A stretch of DNA of 5,869 nt from Candidatus Gottesmanbacteria bacterium. Lineage in GTDB: Bacteria > Patescibacteriota > Microgenomatia > 2-02-FULL-39-11. The stretch covers positions 1-5,869 of the forward strand of contig JACREK010000054.1 in assembly GCA_016218275.1 (NCBI GenBank), written 5' to 3'. Shown here in pieces: positions 1 through 4,166 of the stretch. Both the position numbers and the translations under genes were made by a program. Position 1 is the first letter of the stretch. Each line of letters starts with the position of its first letter. A model generated the notes under the pieces. It made no database searches and was not told the DNA's origin. It saw nothing but the letters and a program-made list of their open reading frames with translations.

Positions 1-26
1 AGGAATTGGTGGAGGAAGAGATACAA

Positions 27-74
27 AATAAACAAATAAGCAAATAATCAAATTATCCAATTATCAAATAATAA
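27..74. repeat. AT-rich degenerate simple repeat
   Basis: The stretch is almost pure A/T/C and built from drifting copies of aaataatc, aaattatcc and aattatcaa, roughly 8-9 bp apart. It sits just upstream of the -35 box of the VKOR promoter. It may be upstream promoter DNA or a decayed minisatellite. No gene is visible; short open frames run in from the left edge and stop by position 47. Confidence 0.4.
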
Positions 75-102
75 TTGACAATTGTTTTACTATTGTTAGA
101 AT
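75..102 (+). promoter_or_regulatory. Sigma70-type promoter upstream of the VKOR gene
   Basis: A perfect TTGACA (75-80) is followed after 16 bp by TAGAAT (97-102). The predicted transcription start is about 109-110. It now lies more than 200 bp from the VKOR ATG because a MITE-like element (111-318) follows it. If the element and one copy of the duplicated AATCA are removed, the ATG falls at the predicted start site, so the original transcript would have been leaderless. Promoter strength is inferred from consensus match only. Confidence 0.6.
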
Positions 103-110
103 ATAAATCA

Positions 111-318
111 TCAGGACTTACGCACTATGTCATTGCGAGGAGAGATTCCTCGTTTCACTCGGGACAAGCTCCGCAATCTCTCGCGGATGCGAGTTTACAC
201 TATAAGTGCTTGAACAAGCCTGCACTGAGCTTGTCGAACGTGTCAAGAGATTGCCACGCCCGCCAGCTGGCGGGCTCGCAATGACAATCTAAATCAAAAT
301 TTATTGCGTAAGTACTGA
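111..318. mobile_element. MITE-like element with 14-bp inverted ends and a 5-bp target duplication
   Basis: The ends are TCAGGACTTACGCA (111-124) and TGCGTAAGTACTGA (305-318), inverted repeats matching at 13 of 14 positions. Both sides are flanked by AATCA (106-110 and 319-323), a perfect 5-bp direct repeat as expected from transposition. No transposase is encoded, so the element must be non-autonomous. The inside is a nest of inverted repeats: TGTCATTGCGAG (128-139) with CTCGCAATGACA (275-286), gacaagctc (163-171) with gagcttgtc (227-235), gcaatctct (173-181) with agagattgc (246-254), and a perfect 18-bp palindrome at 258-275. The core may be a second, common genomic repeat carried inside the MITE ends. 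The open frame crossing it is not a believable gene. Confidence 0.75.
258..275. repeat. Perfect 18-bp GC palindrome
   Basis: The sequence gcccgccag is followed directly by its reverse complement ctggcgggc. Its 14-bp centre differs at only two symmetrical positions from the palindrome inside the secreted-protein gene at 2928-2943, so the two probably belong to one micro-repeat family. Confidence 0.7.
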
Positions 319-322
319 AATC

Positions 323-742
323 ATGAAAACTAACAATAAAAATATAGATCTCTATAAAATCATTATTCCGCTGGCATTAGTAGGCATCGGTCTTGCCCTT
401 TATCTTCTCTACGAATACTTGGCTCCGCCTCACCAGTCGCTTTGCTATATCAACGCCCAGATAAACTGTGAAGCTTCAACCAAAGGAGCGCTGGCAAACA
501 CTTTGGGGATTCCTACAGCTCTTTGGGGTTTGACGGGATATATAATGATACTCATTTCCGCCATCAGGAAATGGAGAAGAGTGCTTTTTGGTGTAGTTAC
601 TTTTGGCCTTCTATTCTGTCTGCGGATAACTTTTCTTGAACTTTTTGTAGTCAATGCTATCTGCCCTGTTTGTCTTGCCTGCCAGACGGTTATGATTATC
701 CTCTTTATCCTCGGCATAAAACTTCTGGAAGTAAGAAAATGA
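323..742 (+). CDS. VKOR-family integral membrane thiol oxidoreductase
   Basis: This 139-residue protein belongs to the vitamin K epoxide reductase family, which in bacteria re-oxidises DsbA-like thioredoxins and passes electrons to quinone, replacing DsbB. Visible hallmarks are four or more hydrophobic segments (about 13-33, 63-81, 86-110 and 118-136), a periplasmic loop cysteine pair C41 and C49 followed by GIPTALWG, and the redox centre CPVC at 114-117 near the end of a helix. Its length fits a single VKOR domain without a fused thioredoxin, so a separate partner is expected but is not in this window. The start is the first Met of the domain and its A is the last base of the AATCA target duplication of the upstream MITE. 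No Shine-Dalgarno is obvious in front of it. The family assignment is firm. Quinone use and the partner are inferred from the family. Confidence 0.9.
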   Translation: MKTNNKNIDLYKIIIPLALVGIGLALYLLYEYLAPPHQSLCYINAQINCEASTKGALANTLGIPTALWGLTGYIMILISAIRKWRRVLFGVVTFGLLFCLRITFLELFVVNAICPVCLACQTVMIILFILGIKLLEVRK

Positions 743-862
743 GGACTCCCCGCTACTTATGTGCGGGGCTTCTATAAGGTATAGTCCGAAACCCCATACC
801 GAAAGCCCCAAATAGCCATTCATCCCCGTTCTTCCCAAGGCAGGGCTTTCTGGTACTGAGGT
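743..862 (-). other. Folded intergenic element, possible IS200/IS605 right-end or omega-RNA relic
   Basis: Directly after the VKOR stop lies ccccgc (748-753) pairing with gcgggg (763-768) over a 9-nt loop, enclosed by ggact (743-747) and agtcc (783-787). Next, taccgaaagccc (797-808) pairs with gggctttctggta (843-855) with a single bulged base, and ggtat (778-782) can alternatively pair with atacc (796-800). Read on the minus strand, the end has the form GAAGCCCCGC-loop-GCGGGGAGTCC, which resembles hairpins seen at right ends of tnpB-carrying IS200/IS605 elements. No tnpA or tnpB remnant is recognisable nearby. On the plus strand the first hairpin could also act as the VKOR terminator, although it lacks a clean T tract. 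The fold is seen in the sequence; its identity is a guess. Confidence 0.4.
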
Positions 863-886
863 AAGAGAGAATTACCATTCATCACT

Positions 887-904
887 TTCACGCACGTGCG
901 TGAA
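887..904. repeat. Perfect 18-bp palindrome
   Basis: The arm ttcacgcac (887-895) is followed without spacer by gtgcgtgaa (896-904). Outer arms accat (874-878) and atggt (906-910) extend the symmetry across an internal loop. It could be a dimeric regulator site or part of the neighbouring folded element; nothing in the sequence decides between these. It lies about 120 bp beyond the 3' end of the MFS gene, so it is not an obvious operator for it. Confidence 0.55.
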
Positions 905-931
905 TATGGTGAATATATAAATAGTATGATA

Positions 932-1014
932 TAGTAACGTCAGTAAATTCAGTAAATCAGTAATATCAGTAACAACAAGAAAAGTAACACCAGTGACTTC
1001 AGTAACGACAGTAA
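932..1014. repeat. 9-bp-period minisatellite, unit CAGTAAnnn
   Basis: Copies of CAGTAA or close variants begin at 932 (tagtaa), 941, 950, 958, 967, 982 (aagtaa), 991 (cagtga), 1000 and 1009, mostly 9 bp apart, with one 8-bp step and a degenerate unit near 976. It fills the space just beyond the MFS stop codon. It is non-coding on both strands. Together with 743-904 it accounts for most of the gene-free stretch 743-1024. Confidence 0.65.
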
Positions 1015-1024
1015 CTAAAAAGGG

Positions 1025-2254
1025 TTAAACTTTTCTGACTAACTTTGCATAACCCAGAATCAGAAAAGCGGCAAGAGACATAAAAGAACCGTAGAAGAAG
1101 GTGGCGGAGGGAGAAATCTTGCTCCATAAAATGCCGCCGATGAAGGAAGCAAAAAAGGCGGCAACTGAAATGCTGGTTTGGTAAAGACCGAAGTAGGTAC
1201 CGGACTGCCTCTCCGTAATAAACTCGGAGATATAAGCCTTGGAGACGCCGTCGGTGGCGGCAATATAGACTCCGTAAACGGGAAAAATAAGCCACAGCCA
1301 AAATGGGTTGTTGATAACGCCAAAAAGGAAATAGACAACGGCAAATACCAAAAGACCCAAAGCATAAACTTTTCTGGCGCCAATTTTATCTGCCAGACTG
1401 CCTGCCGGGGTGGCAAAAATGGTTTGGGAGAGATTGTAGAGCATGTAGGTAAAAATAACCAGACTGGTGGAAAGGCCTAAATCTTTAGATCTTAAAATTA
1501 AAAAAGCATCAGAGCTGTTGCCCAGAGCAAAGATGATGCTGATGAAGAAAAAAAGTTTAAGAGATGGATGGAAGGAGTGGCAGGCAATTGGTCTAATTGG
1601 ACTAATTGGACTTATTGGGGAATTTTCTGATTCCTCCACCCCGGAGGAGTCCTTCGATAAACTCAGGACACCATCCGAGGTGTCTTGCGTTCTCTCTCTC
1701 ACAAATAGAACTAATAGAACAACCCCGATCAAAGACGGGATAAAAGCGATAAAAAAAATGCTTCTGACATCTTCTTTGAGAAGTTGCATTAGTAGTAAAG
1801 CCGCAATCGGTCCAAATACGGCTCCGGCGCTGTCAAAAGCGCGGTGAAAACCGAAGATAAAGCCTCGGTTTTGCGCTGTCGTGTTTTGCAGAAGGATTGA
1901 ATCCCGGGCGGCAGTTCTTACTCCTTTACCAAGCCTGCTTAAAAACCTCGCCAGAAAAACTAAGGGCCAAGAAAAGGCTAGCCCTAACAGAAGCTTGGTG
2001 GCTGAATCCAGCCCGTATCCCGCTACCACAAAAATTTTTCTTTTATGAATTTTATCGGAAAAGTATCCAAAAATAAATTTTCCCAGACTGGCAGTACCTT
2101 CGGCAATCCCTTCAATCAAACCGACTATGCTCATCGGAGCATGCAACACTGACGTAAGAAAGATAGGAACAATGGGATAAATCATCTCAGCGGCAACATC
2201 GTTGAAGAAGGAAACTAATCCCAGGAAAAAAACGGGACGGGGAATTTTGGCCAT
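1025..2254 (-). CDS. MFS transporter, substrate unknown
   Basis: From the chosen start this is 409 residues, a normal length for a 12-helix major facilitator. Family marks are FFNDVAAEMIYP in helix 1 (16-27), the motif A variant GYFSDKIHKRK in the helix 2-3 loop (63-73), RFLSRLGKGVRTAARD (103-118), FGFHRAFDSAGAVFGP (134-149), and a second-half motif A, GSLADKIGARK. These match a widespread group of bacterial MFS proteins usually annotated only as MFS transporter, so no substrate is proposed. Residues about 190-223, in the central loop between the two six-helix halves, are odd: Q190-S209 is encoded by a dispersed genomic repeat and S212-I223 (SPISPISPIRPI) by a 9-bp tandem repeat. The start at 2254 (MAKIPRP) or 2260 is preferred over the longer frame from 2374, because those extra 40 residues are translated intergenic repeat and a TATAAT box touches 2260. 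Confidence 0.88.
   Translation of the reverse strand: MAKIPRPVFFLGLVSFFNDVAAEMIYPIVPIFLTSVLHAPMSIVGLIEGIAEGTASLGKFIFGYFSDKIHKRKIFVVAGYGLDSATKLLLGLAFSWPLVFLARFLSRLGKGVRTAARDSILLQNTTAQNRGFIFGFHRAFDSAGAVFGPIAALLLMQLLKEDVRSIFFIAFIPSLIGVVLLVLFVRERTQDTSDGVLSLSKDSSGVEESENSPISPISPIRPIACHSFHPSLKLFFFISIIFALGNSSDAFLILRSKDLGLSTSLVIFTYMLYNLSQTIFATPAGSLADKIGARKVYALGLLVFAVVYFLFGVINNPFWLWLIFPVYGVYIAATDGVSKAYISEFITERQSGTYFGLYQTSISVAAFFASFIGGILWSKISPSATFFYGSFMSLAAFLILGYAKLVRKV
1587..1621. repeat. 9-bp tandem repeat in the MFS central loop
   Basis: Units attggtcta, attggacta, attggactt and attgggga follow each other. Since 9 bp is three codons, the minus-strand reading is Ile-Ser-Pro repeated, which keeps the frame whatever the copy number. 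Confidence 0.75.
1629..1686. repeat. Dispersed palindromic repeat, diverged copy inside the MFS gene
   Basis: It begins gattcctccacc and ends ccgaggtgtctt, like the copies at 2340-2408 and 5602-5671, but has a shorter middle containing tccttcgataaactcagga. Its reverse complement holds CTGAGTTTATCGAA, which matches CTGAGCTTGTCGAA inside the MITE (225-238) except at two positions. It is read in frame as protein (about Q190-S209), giving the peptide VLSLSKD. Confidence 0.75.
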
Positions 2255-2260
2255 ATACAT

Positions 2261-2295
2261 ATTATATAATAGTTTTGATTCCTTCACCTCGGCAA
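2261..2295 (-). promoter_or_regulatory. Candidate promoter for the MFS gene, leaderless
   Basis: On the minus strand TATAAT (2266-2261) ends directly before the ATG at 2260, six bases before the in-frame ATG at 2254, so transcription would begin on that second ATG. An overlapping alternative is TTGCCG (2295-2290), 18 bp, TATTAT (2271-2266), with a start on or next to 2260. The -35 region lies within repeat DNA. Either way there is no room for a Shine-Dalgarno leader. Confidence 0.5.
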
Positions 2296-2338
2296 GGGAA
2301 CACCCCAGGGGTGGTGTTGCGCCTGCGGCACACCCCCA
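2281..2338. repeat. GC-rich hairpin repeat in the divergent intergenic region
   Basis: The hairpin pairs ggggtg plus tgttgc (2308-2313 and 2315-2320) with gcggca plus cacccc (2325-2336), loop gcct, with one bulged base and two G-T pairs. The same ggggtg can instead pair with cacccc at 2301-2306, so two hairpins compete. The stretch is flanked by gattcc and attcctcc, the edge sequence of the dispersed repeat, and looks like a related or composite copy. Confidence 0.5.
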
Positions 2339-2339
2339 A

Positions 2340-2408
2340 ATTCCTCCACCTCCGAGGAGTTCCATTCGACTCACTTCGTTCGCTCAGGATCACCTCGGAG
2401 GTGTCTTA
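2340..2408. repeat. Dispersed palindromic repeat, full copy
   Basis: This 69-bp unit runs from attcctccacc to gtgtctta and is identical to the copy at 5602-5671 except for one missing base. Arms cacctccgagg (2347-2357) and cctcggaggtg (2393-2403) are perfect inverted repeats around a 35-nt middle containing cattcgactcacttcgttcg. It lies upstream of the MFS start and, on the other side, of the 2488 operon. With 2281-2338 it accounts for most of the 233-bp gene-free region 2255-2487. Confidence 0.8.
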
Positions 2409-2449
2409 TGGCTGTCTAAAGATATACGTGAATAATAATATCCAATATC

Positions 2450-2478
2450 TGGACAAGAGGAGTGAATTGTTCTAGGCT
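2450..2478 (+). promoter_or_regulatory. Weak candidate promoter for the exported-protein operon
   Basis: TGGACA (2450-2455), 17 bp, TAGGCT (2473-2478). The -10 keeps the T, A and final T positions only. The predicted start is around 2485, so the leader before the ATG at 2488 would be only a few bases, matching the close spacing at the MFS and ancestral VKOR promoters. Confidence 0.35.
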
Positions 2479-2487
2479 AGAAGAAGG

Positions 2488-3225
2488 ATGTGGAGAAAAA
2501 TAAAAATTATAACAATTATAACGGTTATAATGATTATATTCGGGGGAGGGCACTCTGCCCGAGCGCAAGATATGTCATCGCAGAATTTCCGCATTCAGGG
2601 AGGCAACTTCAATATGACCTCCGGCAATAAAGCTTCGCAAAACTTCAAGCTTTCCGATGTGGTGGGCCAAACAGCAGCGGGAATTTTTGCTTCCAAAGGA
2701 TATATCGTCCAGGCGGGATTTCTGAATGGCGCAGCCGGTACTGCCATCTCTTTTTCCGTAAATCCTTCTGTAGTTGATTTCGGCACTCTCACTCCCAACA
2801 ACCCCATAGATAAAACACTACGTATAACCATATCAAACGGTAACGCTACAGGTTATACCGTGAGAGTATCAGAAAACCAACCGCTGACAACTTACGCCGG
2901 AGCAGAAATAACTGATACTGTGTGTGATCCGCCGGCCGGCGGACCATGCACTCTCACTCAAGCTGCAAAGTGGAGTCTAAATTCAATTTACGGATTTGGT
3001 TATAAAATGAGCGGCCGTACCATACCCCAGGATTTCAATAAGGACAATTTTTTCCGTCCTTTCCCGGCAACCAGGCGCAATGAAACTCCGGCCCTTATCA
3101 TGCAGACGCAAGCAAAAAAAGTGGTAGACCAATCTACCATGACTTTGCGGGTAAATGTAAATCAGAACCAGCCGGTGGGACAGTACAGAAATGTATTGAG
3201 TTTTTCAGCGTTTGTCGGGATATGA
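2488..3225 (+). CDS. Secreted WxL-like beta-sandwich protein, unknown function
   Basis: The protein has 245 residues. It starts with a classic signal peptide: K/R at 3-6, a hydrophobic stretch 7-18, and likely cleavage at SARA|Q (26/27). The mature protein has an N-terminal block with SQNFRIQGGNFNMTSGNK and DVVGQTAAG (57-65), then a beta-rich domain from about residue 86 with SFSVNPSVVDFGTLTP, and it ends in a typical final strand (SFSAFVGI). There is no C-terminal membrane anchor or sorting signal. From memory, proteins with the DVVGQTAAG block recur in Microgenomates genomes as hypothetical proteins. The FGTL strand pattern and the gene order recall WxL surface proteins, but no WxL motif proper is present. 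C146 and C154 could form a disulfide across a loop that contains a perfect DNA palindrome. The hydrophobic core is encoded by 9-bp repeats. The ATG follows agaagg with almost no spacer, so ribosome-binding-site use is doubtful. Confidence 0.8.
   Translation: MWRKIKIITIITVIMIIFGGGHSARAQDMSSQNFRIQGGNFNMTSGNKASQNFKLSDVVGQTAAGIFASKGYIVQAGFLNGAAGTAISFSVNPSVVDFGTLTPNNPIDKTLRITISNGNATGYTVRVSENQPLTTYAGAEITDTVCDPPAGGPCTLTQAAKWSLNSIYGFGYKMSGRTIPQDFNKDNFFRPFPATRRNETPALIMQTQAKKVVDQSTMTLRVNVNQNQPVGQYRNVLSFSAFVGI
2506..2541 (+). repeat. 9-bp tandem repeat encoding a signal-peptide core
   Basis: Four units in codon phase: ATTATAACA, ATTATAACG, GTTATAATG, ATTATATTC. They encode most of the hydrophobic core (IIT IIT VIM IIF). 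The next gene has a very similar array at 3237-3272. Confidence 0.7.
2928..2943. repeat. 16-bp palindrome in coding sequence
   Basis: The arm tccgccgg is followed at once by ccggcgga. It encodes Pro-Pro-Ala-Gly-Gly between C146 and C154. Its 14-bp centre differs at two positions from the palindrome at 258-275 in the MITE, so it is a likely micro-insertion of the same family. Confidence 0.6.
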
Positions 3226-4166
3226 GAAGAATAAAATTTATAACAATTATAATCGTTATAACAATTATATTAGTGAGCGCGCGGCAAGCGCGCGCTCAAG
3301 GTCTTTCCCTTTCCCTCTCTCCTCCGCTTCTTGAAGTTATGATCAAACCGGGTAAATCTATTACACAAGTATACAAAATCACGAATGAGGGAGATCCTGT
3401 TGTCGTAACGGCCAAAGTAGGAGAATTCACAGAGGACGGAATAAAAATTGACCAAGAGCCTGCCCCGAGCGTCAGCGAGGGGTTTGTACCGGAAAAATGG
3501 ATCAGTCTTCTAAACACTGATATCTCTTTTAATCGTCCATTCATGCTTAACGCAAAAGAAGAAAGACAACTGATAGTCAGAATAAGTCCTCCCAAAGAGA
3601 CAGCGGAAAAAGATTATTATCGGGCAATCCAATTTTCCACCAGTCCCAATCCTCCTTCGGAATCGTCGCAAACATCCGTGACTGAAAATATTGGCAGTCC
3701 CATTCTGATAACTATTACCTCTTCCGGATTTATGGCAAGAGGAGCTCAAATCACTCAGTTTCAATTGCCGCGTATTATCGATTCTTTTGATGCATTAATT
3801 TCCGATATTTATATAAAAAATACCGGTAATACCTTTTTCCATCCGGTTGGTAAAGTCACCCTGACCGGACCTATTGGAAGAGGAAGCTTTGCAATAGTTC
3901 CTCATGTCATCCTGACAGGACAAACCAAAAAACTTCTCACGGAAGACTCTTTGTCTTTTGGAGATACAAACAGCCTTAAATTGCCCGGATTCTTTTTGGG
4001 AAAATACAAACTCGAACTAGATTTTACTCTGGATGAGGGTACAATCAGAGTAAACCAGTCAAAGAACTTTTATGCCATACCGTGGAAAGCGGGTATGATT
4101 TTGATAATAGGGGTAATCGGTGTGATATGGGTGATGAGGATACTTAAAAAAAGAAGGAATCGATAG
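3222..4166 (+). CDS. Exported Ig-like protein with C-terminal anchor, DUF916-like
   Basis: The protein has 314 residues. Signal peptide 1-25 has cleavage at ARA|Q (25/26). It is followed by an Ig-like beta domain beginning LSLSPPLLEVMIKPGKSITQ (28-47) with a YKITNEGD strand, a further beta-rich part to about residue 285, a transmembrane helix near 288-305 (MILIIGVIGVIWVM), and a basic tail KKRRNR. This build (signal peptide, PG-containing Ig domain, one C-terminal helix, positive tail) resembles the DUF916/DUF3324 proteins that accompany WxL proteins; homology is inferred, not tested. Its ATG overlaps the stop of the upstream gene (ATGA), so the two are translationally coupled and probably work together at the cell surface. 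Residues 80-88 (PAPSVSEGF) are translated repeat DNA. It has no cysteines. Confidence 0.82.
   Translation: MRRIKFITIIIVITIILVSARQARAQGLSLSLSPPLLEVMIKPGKSITQVYKITNEGDPVVVTAKVGEFTEDGIKIDQEPAPSVSEGFVPEKWISLLNTDISFNRPFMLNAKEERQLIVRISPPKETAEKDYYRAIQFSTSPNPPSESSQTSVTENIGSPILITITSSGFMARGAQITQFQLPRIIDSFDALISDIYIKNTGNTFFHPVGKVTLTGPIGRGSFAIVPHVILTGQTKKLLTEDSLSFGDTNSLKLPGFFLGKYKLELDFTLDEGTIRVNQSKNFYAIPWKAGMILIIGVIGVIWVMRILKKRRNR
3237..3272 (+). repeat. 9-bp tandem repeat encoding a signal-peptide core, second copy
   Basis: Units TTTATAACA, ATTATAATC, GTTATAACA, ATTATATTA lie in codon phase and closely match the array at 2506-2541. Either the signal-peptide region was duplicated or the same repeat expanded twice. 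Confidence 0.7.
3275..3297. repeat. GC hairpin in the signal-peptide cleavage region
   Basis: gagcgcgcg (3275-3283) and cgcgcgctc (3289-3297) pair perfectly over a 5-nt loop. The region encodes SARQARA just before the predicted signal peptidase site. The upstream gene has a smaller hairpin (gggca 2548-2552 with tgccc 2556-2560) at the matching place. The GC content contrasts sharply with the AT-only DNA just before it. Confidence 0.6.
3458..3483 (+). repeat. Short repeat-derived insertion in coding sequence
   Basis: The sequence contains cccgagcgtcagcgaggg, matching cccgagcgtagtcgaggg at 5769-5786 in 15 of 18 positions. It is translated as PAPSVSEGF. The flanking protein (DGIKIDQE ... VPEKWISL) reads as one continuous Ig-type loop around it. 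Confidence 0.55.

Noticed and set aside
1..47. Possible 3' tail of an upstream plus-strand gene (frames ending at 31, 39 or 47)
   Set aside because: Three frames are open from the edge and none shows a recognisable protein end, so no frame can be chosen.
75..284. 69-codon plus-strand frame
   Set aside because: It runs from the promoter into the MITE-like element and decodes only its inverted repeats.
128..286. CRISPR or tRNA-like structure inside the MITE
   Set aside because: There are inverted repeats only, with no regularly spaced direct repeats and no cloverleaf or anticodon arm.
611..838. 75-codon minus-strand frame as a possible tnpB remnant
   Set aside because: It overlaps VKOR coding DNA and shows no TnpB motifs; only the hairpin at its edge is suggestive.
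1467..1847. 126-codon plus-strand frame with an IGLIGLIGLIG run
   Set aside because: It is antisense to the MFS gene; its repeat is the reverse reading of the 9-bp array, with no start signal or domain.
2255..2374. 40-residue N-terminal extension of the MFS protein (MSRMELLGGGG...)
   Set aside because: It is translated repeat DNA upstream of a TATAAT box. MFS homology begins right after MAKIPRP.
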